Positions 52,722 to 61,893 of a DNA stretch of 64,000 nucleotides are shown here, in pieces (the first letter of the stretch is position 1; every line of letters starts with the position of its first letter). Position numbers and translations under genes: made by a program. Under the pieces are notes generated by a model. It was not told the origin of the DNA. It made no database searches and saw only the letters and a list, made by a program, of their open reading frames with translations. Location: assembly GCF_015709515.1 (NCBI RefSeq), contig NZ_JADNQZ010000054.1:124001-188000 (forward strand), read 5' to 3'. Origin of the DNA: Methylocystis sp. H62 (GTDB lineage Bacteria; Pseudomonadota; Alphaproteobacteria; Rhizobiales; Beijerinckiaceae).

Positions 52722-53557
52722 CGCCATTGACGCCAAGCGAAATTCGAACACTCTCCAGCAGACGTCGCCGCCGATTGGCGTTTCCCGCGGCTATGCTCGC
52801 CTCTATGACAGCCTCCGCCGCGACTTCGCATGCGCAGGCCCGCGCCGCCCAGATCGCCAAATGCGCGCTAAATTCGACTCAGGCATCGGCGGAAGCCATC
52901 AGCAGTGCGACTGACGAGGCGTCGCGCCGCTTCCATATCCCGCCTCAATGGATTCGCGCCGTCATGCGCGCTGAAAGTTATGGCGACGCATGCGCCGTCT
53001 CCGGCAAAGGCGCAATCGGTCTGATGCAGATCATGCCGGCGACATACGAGGAGCTACGCCTCAAGCATGCTCTTGGACCCGATCCCTTCGATCCAGGCGA
53101 CAATATTTTGGCGGGCGCAGCCTATCTTTCCGAGGTGTTCGAGCGTTATCGCGAAGGCGGCTTCCTCGCCGCCTATAACGCCGGTCCACAGCGCTATGAA
53201 CAATATTTGCGTGGACGCCCATTGCCGACTGAGACGATAATTTACGTTACGGGACTTGCATCAAAACTCGGCCTCGAGGAGCTTGCTGCGACGCAAAGTT
53301 CCCCATCCGCCGACATCAGCAAACCGTCAACCTTCGTCGCTCTAACCAAACTGAATTCTACGCGGCAAATCGCCCAAAACAGCGCGGCCAGCGCCGGAGC
53401 GACTACCGGGGAATCCGTCGATCACCCTCTTTTTCCGGCGCAGCGCGATGACAAGATATTTGCGCGAGTTTCGCTTTCGGACGGTGGCTCGATTGCACGC
53501 TTGCGCGTGGTCCAGCATTCGCCTGCCGATATTTTTGTAGATCGTCGCGCTCGATGA
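52718..53557 (+). CDS. Conjugal-transfer lytic transglycosylase (VirB1-like)
   Basis: A protein of about 279 residues with an export signal after a basic N-terminus (LAFPAAMLASMTASAATSHA) and a goose-lysozyme-type SLT domain: the catalytic Glu in IRAVMRAESYGDACAVSGKG, then GLMQIMPATYEEL and AAYNAGPQRYEQYL. It would open peptidoglycan for the mating channel. The C-terminal 100 residues are low in conservation. The GTG at 52718 overlaps the traF stop (GTGA). Confidence 0.87.
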   Translation: MTPLTPSEIRTLSSRRRRRLAFPAAMLASMTASAATSHAQARAAQIAKCALNSTQASAEAISSATDEASRRFHIPPQWIRAVMRAESYGDACAVSGKGAIGLMQIMPATYEELRLKHALGPDPFDPGDNILAGAAYLSEVFERYREGGFLAAYNAGPQRYEQYLRGRPLPTETIIYVTGLASKLGLEELAATQSSPSADISKPSTFVALTKLNSTRQIAQNSAASAGATTGESVDHPLFPAQRDDKIFARVSLSDGGSIARLRVVQHSPADIFVDRRAR

Positions 53558-53592
53558 TCCCTTTCAAGCTCTATCGCATGTTAGCGCAGCAA

Positions 53593-53724
53593 CTCGCGCC
53601 TTTGTGCGCGAGCGTGGCGGAGGGAGCGCAAGTGAGTGACCTATGGCAAGATAAAAGGGACAGCCTGCGGCTTTGTCCAGCGGTCGGTTTGTCGTTGTGC
53701 ATCAATGCATTCGCGCAGGCTGTC
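53593..53724. other. Candidate oriT (origin of transfer)
   Basis: The 243-bp gap between the transglycosylase and relaxase genes holds a 7-bp inverted repeat CTCGCGC (53593-53599) / GCGCGAG (53606-53612). A longer perfect 11-bp inverted repeat follows, GACAGCCTGCG (53659-53669) / CGCAGGCTGTC (53714-53724). In ICEMlSymR7A the transfer origin lies just upstream of the relaxase gene rlxS. A small open frame (53554-53799) crosses the region but resembles nothing. Confidence 0.5.
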
Positions 53725-53800
53725 AATTCCATCCGCAGCCTCCCCCAAACAATAACTCATTGCGCCCGCACCTTCATTTCCACTTCGCGAGACTTTTGAC

Positions 53801-55540
53801 ATGGCCAGCGATGACGATATCCGCATTCGTCCCGAGCGCATTCGGCAGACGAAGCCCGGAAAGGTAAAGTCTTTCGTTTCCCGCGTGTTGGCCGCGACGC
53901 AGAAGGCGGGCGGACTAAATCGTTCGAGTTCACACGGAAAGGGACGCCACGCTTTCGGTCGTGGCCGCGCCGCGAGCTTCTCCGCGCTGCGCGGACTGAC
54001 CTCCCGACCGCGAATTGTGGTGGTGAAGGCCCGTGTGGTTCGACATCGCGGAAAGTCGATGTCCCTCGCGGCGCATCTTTCCTATCTGCGTCGCGACGGC
54101 GTCACGCGCGATGGCGCGCCCGGAAAAATGTTTGATGCCAGTGGCGATGGCGTTGACGTCAAGTCCTTCACCGAGCGATGCCAGAGCGATCGCCATCACT
54201 TTCGCTTTATCGTCGCGCCGGATGACGCGATGGAGCTTAGCGACCTGCGGGCCTTCACGCGGGATCTCATGGCCGACATGGCGCGCGATCTTGGGACCAA
54301 GCTCGACTGGGTCGCGATCGACCATTGGAACACCGAGCATCCGCATATCCATGTCCTCTTGCGCGGACGCGCCGATGACGGCGCCGATCTCGTCATCAGT
54401 CGCGACTATATCAGCCGGGGTCTTCGCGCCCGCGCCGAGCGGCTCGCCACCCTAGAGCTCGGTCAACGCAGCGAACAAGAGATTCGCCAATCGCTCGAAC
54501 GCCGGGTCGACGCCGACCGCTGGACGCCGCTTGATCAGGCGCTGGCCCGCGAAGCCGGGGAAAGGGACGGCCTCATTGATCTCCGGCCGGATGTGGAACA
54601 GGCGAACGACATGGAGCGAAGCCTCCTCGTTGGACGGGCGCGCAAGCTGGAGAAGCTCGGTCTCGCCGCCCCCGTCGGCGTGGGCAAATGGGTGATGGCC
54701 GAGGAGGCCGAGAGCGTGCTTCGCAAGCTTGGAGAACGCGGTGACATCATCAAGCGGATTCATCAAGGCCTCGCCGCCCAGGGCGTCGATCGTGCGACGG
54801 GCGATTTCTGCTGGGACGGCGAAACGCGCGGCGATCCGATCATCGGACGACTCATCTCGCGCGGCCTCGACGACGAATTAAAGGGCTCCGCCTTCGCGAT
54901 CGTGGATGGCGTCGACGGTCGCACCTATCACCTCCGCTTCAACGACATCGATGCGACGGGTGACGCCGCTCCAGGCGCGATTGTCGAAGTTCGACGCCTC
55001 ACATCTGGCGACGATCGGACAGCGCGTCTTGTTCTCGCCGTTCGTTCCGATCTTTCCATTGAAAATCAGATCGACGCGAACGGCGCTACCTGGCTTGATC
55101 GACGCCTCGTCGCCAAAGAGTCTATGCCGATATCGGAATCGGGCTTTGGTCAGGATGTCCGTGACGCGATGGAGGCGCGGGCCGACCACCTTATCGCCGA
55201 CGGGCTTGCCAGGCGACAAGGTCAGCGACTGGTCTTCGCCAGCAATCTCATCGAAACGCTGCGCGCTCGCGAGCTGAACGAAGCGTCCGCCCGACTCACG
55301 TCCGAGACCGGCTTATCCCAACATTCGGTCACCGAGGGAGATTCCGTCGCTGGCGTCTATCGGCGGCGTGTGACCCTGGCGTCCGGTCGCTACGCCATGA
55401 TCGATGACGGGCTCGGCTTCAGTCTTGTCCCTTGGACCCCTTCGCTCGAAAAGCAACTTGGACGGCAGGTGTCAGGCGTGCTGGGCCCAGGGGGCGGCGT
55501 GGACTGGAGCTTCGGTCGCAAGAGAGGCATCGGTTTGTAG
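53801..55540 (+). CDS. rlxS: Relaxase, DUF3363 / RlxS type
   Basis: A 579-residue relaxase. Its basic N-terminus precedes the MOB domain, with AAHLSYLRRDGVTRDG and the three-His metal centre in IDHWNTEHPHIHVLLRG (about residues 173-189). The C-terminal half is the DUF3363 region. It nicks oriT and leads the strand into the recipient. It lacks a clear ribosome site at 53801 but the ATG fits the family. TraG follows, as expected for a relaxase/coupling-protein pair. Confidence 0.88.
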   Translation: MASDDDIRIRPERIRQTKPGKVKSFVSRVLAATQKAGGLNRSSSHGKGRHAFGRGRAASFSALRGLTSRPRIVVVKARVVRHRGKSMSLAAHLSYLRRDGVTRDGAPGKMFDASGDGVDVKSFTERCQSDRHHFRFIVAPDDAMELSDLRAFTRDLMADMARDLGTKLDWVAIDHWNTEHPHIHVLLRGRADDGADLVISRDYISRGLRARAERLATLELGQRSEQEIRQSLERRVDADRWTPLDQALAREAGERDGLIDLRPDVEQANDMERSLLVGRARKLEKLGLAAPVGVGKWVMAEEAESVLRKLGERGDIIKRIHQGLAAQGVDRATGDFCWDGETRGDPIIGRLISRGLDDELKGSAFAIVDGVDGRTYHLRFNDIDATGDAAPGAIVEVRRLTSGDDRTARLVLAVRSDLSIENQIDANGATWLDRRLVAKESMPISESGFGQDVRDAMEARADHLIADGLARRQGQRLVFASNLIETLRARELNEASARLTSETGLSQHSVTEGDSVAGVYRRRVTLASGRYAMIDDGLGFSLVPWTPSLEKQLGRQVSGVLGPGGGVDWSFGRKRGIGL

Positions 55541-55684
55541 GAGCGTTGCCGAATGGGCTCTCACGGCATCCCTTGGCGCGGACCGCTTGGTCTCCTCCGG
55601 TATTTGTGCGCTGTGGCGCGCCGATCTGCGACGCGAGGTTAATTTTCCTTGCAGACACAAAACTGGAAGCCACAAGCTGGCGTT

Positions 55685-57679
55685 ATGTCGGCAACGCGCA
55701 TCCTCTGGGACCAGATCTTAATCGTCTTCGCCATTGTGCTCGCGACGACGTGGAGCGCGACGCAATGGACGGCCTGGCGATTGGCGTTCCAACCGGAATT
55801 GGGCCCGCCCTGGTTTCTACTCGGAACATGGCGACTCTATCCGCCGCCGGCTTTCTTTTGGTGGTGGTATCACTTCGACGCCTATGCGCCCGATATTTTT
55901 GTCGAAGGCGCCGTCATCGCCGCATCGGGCGGCTTTGCTTCCATCGCGGTCGCCATCGGCATGTCGGTGCATCGCGCCGGCGAAGCTAAGAACGTTGTCA
56001 CTTATGGTTCTGCCCGCTGGGCGACGCCGGAAGAAGTTCGACAGGCGGGGCTTCTCGAATCAGATGGCGTCATGCTCGGAAAATTCGAGGACAAATATCT
56101 GCGCCATGACGGACCCGAGCATGTCCTGTGTTTTGCTCCAACCCGTTCTGGCAAGGGCGTCGGCCTAGTCGTTCCGACGCTTCTTACCTGGCCCGGGTCC
56201 ATCATCGTCCATGACATCAAGGGCGAGAACTGGTCCCTTACCGCCGGCTGGCGTGCGCGATTTGGCCGCGTGCTGCTGTTCGATCCAACGAACGCCAGCT
56301 CCTCTACCTACAATCCCTTGCTCGAAGTTCGGCGCGGCCCCGCGGAAGTGCGAGACGTCCAGAATGTCGCCGATATTCTTGTTGACCCGGAAGGGGCTCT
56401 TGAGCGACGCAATCACTGGGAAAAGACCAGCCATTCGCTTCTCGTCGGCGCCATTCTTCACGTCCTTTATGCCGAACCCGAAAAGACGCTCGCGGGCGTC
56501 GCCAACTTCCTCTCTGATCCGAAGCGCCCAATCGAAACGACGCTGCGAGCCATGATGACGACGCAGCATCTTGGCGCGGCCGGCCCGCACCCGGTCGTCG
56601 CTTCAACCGCCCGCGAGCTCCTCAACAAATCCGAGAATGAACGCTCAGGCGTACTTTCCACCGCAATGTCTTTTCTTGGTCTCTATCGCGACCCCGTCGT
56701 CGCTGAGGTCACGCGCCGCTGCGACTGGCGCATCGCCGACCTTGTCTCCGGGGAGACGCCCACAACGCTGTATCTCGTCGTTCCCCCGTCCGACATCTCG
56801 CGGACCAAGCCGCTCGTGCGCCTCGTGCTCAATCAGATCGGCCGTCGGCTGACGGAGGAGCTGGAGTCAAGGGAGCGCCGGCATCGCCTACTGCTCATGC
56901 TCGATGAGTTTCCGGCGCTCGGCCGGCTCGACTTCTTCGAATCCGCGCTGGCCTTCATGGCTGGCTATGGACTGAAAAGTTTCCTCATCGCCCAGTCGCT
57001 CAATCAGATCGAGAAGGCTTACGGCCCCAACAACGCCATTCTCGATAATTGCCACGTCAGAGTGTCCTTCGCGACCAATGACGAACGCACGGCCAAGCGG
57101 GTCTCAGACGCGCTCGGCACCGCAACCGAAATGCGGGCGATGAAGAACTACGCCGGCCATCGTCTCAGTCCATGGCTTGGACATTTGATGGTGTCGCGTC
57201 AGGAAACCGCGCGTGCGCTGCTGACGCCGGGCGAGGTGATGCAATTGCCGCCCGATAACGAAATCGTCCTTGTCTCCGGCCTACCGCCGATCAGAGCAAA
57301 AAAAACGCGCTATTACGAGGACCGCCGATTGGCGGCGCGAATTATGTCGCCGCCGGCGCCCCGCCCCGTCCGCGCGTCCGCGGCGCCCATGATGGCAGGC
57401 AACAGCATAACCAAGGACGATTGGACCGCGTTGCGGACACCGCAACCGAAAACGCCAAGCGACGAGGATTTCGCCAACTGCGGGATCCGCCGTGAACCTG
57501 AGCTCCCCGAGCACGAAGACATCGCGCTTCCAGAACCAAATTTGGTGCTGAAACCAGAAGTCTTCCTTGTCGAAGACGCGGATGACGACGAGGCGATCAG
57601 AGCTCGCATTCTACGAGCTCAATCTCGCTCGCTGGCGCGACAGGCGACGATGGACCCCGATGACGGCATAGCGCTGTAG
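55685..57679 (+). CDS. traG: TraG/VirD4-type conjugal coupling ATPase
   Basis: A protein of about 664 residues with N-terminal membrane helices (ILIVFAIVLATTWSATQW and PDIFVEGAVIAASGGFASIA). The VirD4 ATPase domain has Walker A in APTRSGKGVGLVVPTLLTWP (about residue 155) and Walker B in RLLLMLDEFPALGRLDFFES (about 405). It docks the relaxosome to the mating channel. The ATG at 55685 fits the family. A TTG at 55649 would extend it by 12 residues. It has an acidic C-terminal tail. Confidence 0.92.
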   Translation: MSATRILWDQILIVFAIVLATTWSATQWTAWRLAFQPELGPPWFLLGTWRLYPPPAFFWWWYHFDAYAPDIFVEGAVIAASGGFASIAVAIGMSVHRAGEAKNVVTYGSARWATPEEVRQAGLLESDGVMLGKFEDKYLRHDGPEHVLCFAPTRSGKGVGLVVPTLLTWPGSIIVHDIKGENWSLTAGWRARFGRVLLFDPTNASSSTYNPLLEVRRGPAEVRDVQNVADILVDPEGALERRNHWEKTSHSLLVGAILHVLYAEPEKTLAGVANFLSDPKRPIETTLRAMMTTQHLGAAGPHPVVASTARELLNKSENERSGVLSTAMSFLGLYRDPVVAEVTRRCDWRIADLVSGETPTTLYLVVPPSDISRTKPLVRLVLNQIGRRLTEELESRERRHRLLLMLDEFPALGRLDFFESALAFMAGYGLKSFLIAQSLNQIEKAYGPNNAILDNCHVRVSFATNDERTAKRVSDALGTATEMRAMKNYAGHRLSPWLGHLMVSRQETARALLTPGEVMQLPPDNEIVLVSGLPPIRAKKTRYYEDRRLAARIMSPPAPRPVRASAAPMMAGNSITKDDWTALRTPQPKTPSDEDFANCGIRREPELPEHEDIALPEPNLVLKPEVFLVEDADDDEAIRARILRAQSRSLARQATMDPDDGIAL

Positions 57680-57688
57680 GAAACCTAC

Positions 57689-58120
57689 ATGGCGGTGAAG
57701 CAGCGCCTTTCCGTCTATCTCGACGCCGACATGATGGCGCAGCTCGAAAAGCTTGCAAGCAAGGAACGCGCAGCGAAGTCTTCGATCGCGGAAGCCGCGA
57801 TCATTTCGTTCCTGACGGCGGACGATGCCGACCGCTGGGAAGCCGCAGTGACGCGCCGGCTCGATCGCCTAACGCGCTCCGTTGATCGCCTTGAGCGTGA
57901 TCTTGAATTCTCCGTCGAGGCGCTCGCGCTCTATGTCCGCGCCTGGCTCACCGCGACGCCGCCATTGCCCGAAGGTACGCAGCCGGCGGCGCAAGCCAAG
58001 GGACGAGAACGCTACGAGAGTTTTATCGAGGCGTTGGGGCGAAGGATGGCTAAAGGACAAAGACTGACAAAAGAAATCTCGGAGGAATTCCAGTCCGAAA
58101 CTGCTGGCGAGATTTCGTGA
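57689..58120 (+). CDS. CopG-family ribbon-helix-helix protein (between traG and missing trbB)
   Basis: A 143-residue protein with an N-terminal ribbon-helix-helix (KQRLSVYLDADMMAQLEKLA, then SIAEAAIISFL) and a helical C-terminus. In this ICE family it sits between traG and trbB and may regulate transfer or assist the relaxosome. It starts 9 bp after traG. It is the last intact backbone gene, and the sequence after its stop codon is unrelated to trbB, so the trb operon has been lost or separated. Confidence 0.88.
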   Translation: MAVKQRLSVYLDADMMAQLEKLASKERAAKSSIAEAAIISFLTADDADRWEAAVTRRLDRLTRSVDRLERDLEFSVEALALYVRAWLTATPPLPEGTQPAAQAKGRERYESFIEALGRRMAKGQRLTKEISEEFQSETAGEIS

Positions 58121-58720
58121 AAGGTCGCACTGAGATCACGGGACTGCAAGGCATCAATCAACCCAGGCACGGTGAGCATCATGCCATAGTTTACGTCCGG
58201 TGAGCTGTTCCGTCGGGTCCGGAAACATGGATTGCTACCGCCACTTCCACGCCGTTAAAAGCACCGGCCCACCGCCCAGCTGGGTGTCGACGCCATAGCA
58301 GATCGTGTTCGCCTGATTGCCGCTCCCCTGAAGAGGTCCGGTTGCCGTCTGTTGCGTCTGATTGTACTTATTGAGGGCCCCGACGCGCCGTAATTTCGGC
58401 GGAGGGCCATCGGCGCCATAGCCGGTGACTCCCGGGCCATTGGCCCTTGGTTAGAAACACGAGATTCGATGTCGAAGTGATCCGAACGAAGGCCCCTTGC
58501 CGTGCAACTGCCCCCCATAGGATCAGCGACGAGTACGGCTCAGTCGTTGGCGCCGTATTCGTAGTCGGCCAACCTCAATTTATAGATGTCATCAGGGTTG
58601 TACGCAGCGGCGCAATAGTCGGCCATTGAGCGTCGCATATTGCGGCCGCGTGGCGGCGTAAAGTCCGCACAGTTTTAGGCTGACTTCCCGAACATTGATT
58701 CGGGAGGGCGGCCGGGGACG
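58121..58720. other. Scar region after the conjugative element, no intact gene
   Basis: About 600 bases with no full gene. Two minus-strand stretches read like protein remnants: 58243-58450, Gly/Gln/Asn-rich with a terminal stop but no start codon, and 58543-58640, about 32 residues ending YKLRLADYEYGAND. Neither can be assigned. Just before 58721, a CTTCCCGAA / TTCGGGAG hairpin is the left end of the IS21-type remnant. Confidence 0.45.
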
Positions 58721-58960
58721 GTGGAGATTTACGCGGCGGCTCGACGCTTTGTTTTCATTGAGGGCAATAGCCAGCGCGAAGCGGCGCGCGTGTTTGGACT
58801 GAGCCGGGACACGATCGCGAAGATGTGCCGCCATTCCGCACGGCCGGATTACGTGCGCACAAAGGCGCCGAAGCGGCCGAAGCTCGGGCTGCTGCTCACG
58901 GTGATTGACGCGATCCTGGAGACGGACAAGACTGCTCCGCAGTGCAAGCCGACATCAGTG
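58721..58960 (+). pseudogene. IS21-family transposase IstA, N-terminal fragment
   Basis: A GTG-led frame begins VEIYAAARRFVFIEGNSQRE, then ARVFGLSRDTIAKMCRHSAR, then RTKAPKRPKLGLLLTVIDAI and ILETDK. This is the helix-turn-helix start of IS21 IstA. Similarity ends after about 75 residues, and the integrase core and istB are absent. The hairpin at 58685-58705 is the matching IS end. The fragment lies at the point where the conjugative element stops, so an IS21 event may have removed the trb genes. Confidence 0.75.
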
Positions 58961-59140
58961 GTCAGATTGCTCTTTTCATCCCAAGAGACGGCGTCGGTCA
59001 CCCAGCGGCGGCCAGCAAGACACGTTTCGGACGGGCCTGCACACCCCTGGGCCTCCAGCCTTAATGATGAGCTACCCGTTGAAATGATCCGCCTGCAAAA
59101 GCCTGTTCCCTTCACATCCCCCAGATCGACCCAAATTGGT

Positions 59141-60151
59141 TCAATTCTGCTCCGCTTCGGCCAGGCATTGTGCGAGATCGTCATAGCCATACAAGAGCGC
59201 CAGCTCCCTTGGCGTCAGGCCTGCGTGCGATCTCAGGTCCAGGCGCGCGCCAGCGGCGATGAGCGCTCGCGCCGCTTCCAGATGGCCGTGCCAGACCGCA
59301 TCGTGCAGCGCTGTCAAGCCGTTGTAGGCACCCTGCGCATCCAACTCTGACGCTGGCCCAACAGCGCGAGTGCGCTTTTCCGTTAGCGCCTGGATGACCT
59401 CGGCGTGCCCGAAATAACTCGCCTCGTGGACCGGCGTGCCCCGCATCAATCCGATGGCCCGTCGCGGGTCCGCTCCCGCGTCCAGCAGTAAGCGCACGAT
59501 GTCGGCCCGGCCTTGACGAGCAGCGATGCCAAGCGAGGTATAATTGTCGTCGGGGCTCCCCACGATCGGCGCCCGTTCGTCAACGCAGGCGCCGTTCGCA
59601 AGCAGCCGCTTGACCTCGCCGATGTCGCCTGCCTTGACTGCCCCCATCAGCGCAAGCGCACCTATCTGCTTGGTGTGAGCCTCCTCTTGCGCCTCGATCA
59701 GACGCGCGATCGCGTCGAGCTTGTCCTCTCTCGCAAGGTCGAGGGCTGTTTGCCGCCAATGGTTGCTGATTGCCGCTCGGGCGCCCCGCTCCAGGAGAAG
59801 TCGGACCGCCTCCACGTGCTTGTGCAGCACCGCATCCATTAGCGCAGTATTTCCGAGGACGGGAGACTGTTGATCGATAAAGGCGCCATGGTTCAGGAGT
59901 AGCCGGATGACGTCGGTATTGCCGGATTGCGCCGCCTTGTGAAACGCCGTCGCGCCCATCCTCGGCTCTATCACGTGGACCTCCGCACCAGCCGTGAGCA
60001 GAAGTTCGACCAATTGCGACTGGCCGAGTCCGGAGGCGACCATTAGCGGCGTGAAGCCCTCGGGGCCGCGGCGGTTTACTTCGGCGCCTGAGCGGAGACT
60101 GTCGATAACACCCGCAAGGTCGCCGGCCCGGACCGACGCTTCGAGCGTCAC
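59141..60151 (-). CDS. Ankyrin-repeat protein
   Basis: A 336-residue protein made of about nine ankyrin units. Clear ones are GFTPLMVASGLGQSQLVELL, GATAFHKAAQSGNTDVIRLL, GNTALMDAVLHKHVEAVRLL, YTSLGIAARQGRADIVRLLL and GLTALHDAVWHGHLEAARAL. There is no signal peptide or membrane helix, so it is probably cytoplasmic and binds a partner protein. It starts with GTG overlapping the stop of the hydrolase gene (GTGA) and is thus coupled to an SDR-hydrolase operon. A link to an enzyme operon rather than to a host-interaction locus is unusual. Confidence 0.88.
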   Translation of the reverse strand: MTLEASVRAGDLAGVIDSLRSGAEVNRRGPEGFTPLMVASGLGQSQLVELLLTAGAEVHVIEPRMGATAFHKAAQSGNTDVIRLLLNHGAFIDQQSPVLGNTALMDAVLHKHVEAVRLLLERGARAAISNHWRQTALDLAREDKLDAIARLIEAQEEAHTKQIGALALMGAVKAGDIGEVKRLLANGACVDERAPIVGSPDDNYTSLGIAARQGRADIVRLLLDAGADPRRAIGLMRGTPVHEASYFGHAEVIQALTEKRTRAVGPASELDAQGAYNGLTALHDAVWHGHLEAARALIAAGARLDLRSHAGLTPRELALLYGYDDLAQCLAEAEQN

Positions 60152-61119
60152 GTGGGAGTTCCGTCAGATGAACCGATAGCGCCGAGGAATTTGACAAGCT
60201 CGGCGTTGACGCGATCGGCCGCCTCGTGCTGGAGCCAATGGCCGGCATTCTCCACGCGGACGACGTCGAGCAGGCCAGGCTGAGATTGCTGAAGCTGCGA
60301 GGCTGTGGGTGGCTCAGGATGAAACAGCCGGCAGAGGCCATCGTCAGCGCCCCAGATGTAGAGCGTGGGCTGCCGGATGACTGCATTCTTGAACGCCGCC
60401 GTGAGATCGAACGACGTCTGCATGGCGCGGTAGTAATTGAGCCCGCCGCGAAAGCCCGTCCTATCGAACGAGCGAATCGTGTGTTGGACGTATGCCGGAT
60501 TCGCCCAACTCGGCACACCGACCGGAGAAGGCCGTAGCATGTGCTTGGTCGGGTCGATCGGGTCCCATCTCTCGTCGGGTCGCGGGCTTGCCGAAAGCCA
60601 GTACAAAACGCTCGGTATCGTTCTCGGAGCGTCCGCGTAGCGGATCTCGGCGTCGGGCTCCATCATGTCGAACGCATAGTAGCGATTGCCCAGGCCTTTC
60701 CGGCGAAGCTCGTCCCAGAAACTGATCTCGCCACGGGGCGCAAAAGGAATGCTCAAGCTGACGAGCGCGCGAAATCGGTCGGGCCGCATCAGCATTGCGC
60801 GCTGGGCATGGTCGGCGCCCCAGTCGTGGCCGACGAGAACGGCCGACTTGATCTCGAGAGCGTCGAGCACGCCCACGAGGTCGCCTACGATGTGCAGGGA
60901 GCTGTAAAGATTGACGTCCGGGGGAGCATAGCTTTCGCCATAGCCCCGCATGTCGATCGCCACCGCGCGATAGCCCGCCTCTTCAACAGCGCGCATTTGG
61001 CTGCGCCAAGTCTCCGCCGTGTCAGGAAAGCCGTGACAGAACAGAACGGCGGGGCCCTGACCCCGGTGGATGACATGGAATGGTGCGCTGTTGACTTGCA
61101 CCTGCGCCATTTGAGCCAT
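60148..61119 (-). CDS. Alpha/beta hydrolase, epoxide hydrolase-like
   Basis: A 323-residue alpha/beta hydrolase: oxyanion HGFP in VLFCHGFPDTAETWRSQM, AIDMRGYGESYAP, the nucleophile elbow LVGHDWGADHAQRAML with Asp as nucleophile, the cap-domain Tyr region and the catalytic His in VENAGHWLQHEAADRV. The Asp nucleophile in G-H-D-W-G is typical of soluble epoxide hydrolases and haloalkane-dehalogenase-like enzymes. The substrate is unknown. It lies between an SDR gene (36-bp gap) and the ankyrin gene, with which it overlaps. Confidence 0.87.
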   Translation of the reverse strand: MAQMAQVQVNSAPFHVIHRGQGPAVLFCHGFPDTAETWRSQMRAVEEAGYRAVAIDMRGYGESYAPPDVNLYSSLHIVGDLVGVLDALEIKSAVLVGHDWGADHAQRAMLMRPDRFRALVSLSIPFAPRGEISFWDELRRKGLGNRYYAFDMMEPDAEIRYADAPRTIPSVLYWLSASPRPDERWDPIDPTKHMLRPSPVGVPSWANPAYVQHTIRSFDRTGFRGGLNYYRAMQTSFDLTAAFKNAVIRQPTLYIWGADDGLCRLFHPEPPTASQLQQSQPGLLDVVRVENAGHWLQHEAADRVNAELVKFLGAIGSSDGTPT

Positions 61120-61155
61120 GCTCCGCCTTTGCTCCGATCAGAGTCTGTCTTCTGA

Positions 61156-61893
61156 TCAATGAAACGTCGCCCCACCATCGACGACTATGATCTGGCCGGT
61201 AACGAAGCAGGCCGCCTCGCTCGCTAAAAACAGGCAGGCGCCGACGAGATCCTCCGGCCGCTCCTCGCGCGCGATCGCGCGCGACGCAATGACGCCCGCC
61301 AGCATCTCCTCTGAATAATCCTTGTTGCGTCGTATGCCTCCGGTCACGGTGAGGCCGGGCGCGATGGCGTTGACGGTGATGCCGTCACGGCCGACTTCCG
61401 CTGCGAGTGAGCGCGTCATCGCAACGATCGCTCCTTTGCTCGCAACGTAATGCAGCATGTATGGGGTGCCGACAAAGACCGTGGCCGAGGTCAGATTGAC
61501 GATGCGCCCCCATTTCTTTTTCCGCATACGCGGGATGACCGCCTTGCTGCAGAGGAACTGGCTAAGCGTATTGACGGTCAGAACGCGCGTCCAATCCTCC
61601 GGCGTGATCTGCTCGAAGGGCTTGGGCGAGATCTTCGCCGCCAGCGCGGCATTGTTGACCAGGATATCTACGCCTCCCTGACCCAGCTCTATCTGATCAA
61701 TGCATGCCTGGACGCTGGAAGGATCGGCGACATTGCAATGAACCCGCCGAACGCCGGGCGGGCTTGCGTCTTTCTTCCACGCGATGTCGGCGCCGATCAC
61801 CTGCGCCCCCTGCGCCGCAAGCTCCTTTGCGATGACGGCGCCGATGCCCGTGGCCGCACCAGTGACAAGCGCGATTTTTCCTTCAAGGGTCAT
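61156..61893 (-). CDS. Short-chain dehydrogenase/reductase
   Basis: A 245-residue classical SDR: cofactor motif VTGAATGIGAVIAKELAAQG, NNAALA, the active-site Tyr-x-x-x-Lys in MLHYVASKGAIVAMTRSLAA, and the C-terminal FVTGQIIVVDGGATFH. The Asp in VIGADIAWKK after the second strand favours NAD(H). It is the first gene of the SDR-hydrolase-ankyrin unit. The substrate is unknown. Confidence 0.9.
   Translation of the reverse strand: MTLEGKIALVTGAATGIGAVIAKELAAQGAQVIGADIAWKKDASPPGVRRVHCNVADPSSVQACIDQIELGQGGVDILVNNAALAAKISPKPFEQITPEDWTRVLTVNTLSQFLCSKAVIPRMRKKKWGRIVNLTSATVFVGTPYMLHYVASKGAIVAMTRSLAAEVGRDGITVNAIAPGLTVTGGIRRNKDYSEEMLAGVIASRAIAREERPEDLVGACLFLASEAACFVTGQIIVVDGGATFH

Larger units (their letters stand above)
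36683..58120. mobile_element. Remnant integrative and conjugative element (ICEMlSymR7A-like family)
   Basis: From the tRNA-Lys 3' end to the CopG gene, the genes form a typical alphaproteobacterial ICE backbone: DUF932, ParB, Toprim, DUF2493, DUF736, qseC/qseM/fseA/rdfS-like control genes, repA, DUF2840, traF, a lytic transglycosylase, relaxase, traG and CopG. The conjugation and control genes follow the order known from ICEMlSymR7A relatives. Missing are an integrase, parA and all trb mating-channel genes, normally found right after the CopG gene. No second copy of the tRNA-Lys 3' end was found to mark a right end. The element is therefore probably unable to transfer by itself, though relaxase and oriT could allow mobilisation. 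Boundaries are approximate. Confidence 0.8.

Noticed and set aside
53554-53799. 81-codon frame overlapping the end of the transglycosylase gene
   Set aside because: It starts with an ATGA overlap, but its product is not protein-like and it covers the inverted repeats expected for oriT.
58255-58518. 87-codon minus-strand frame in the scar region
   Set aside because: It has no start signal or family. Another frame reads more like a decayed protein, but it lacks a start codon.
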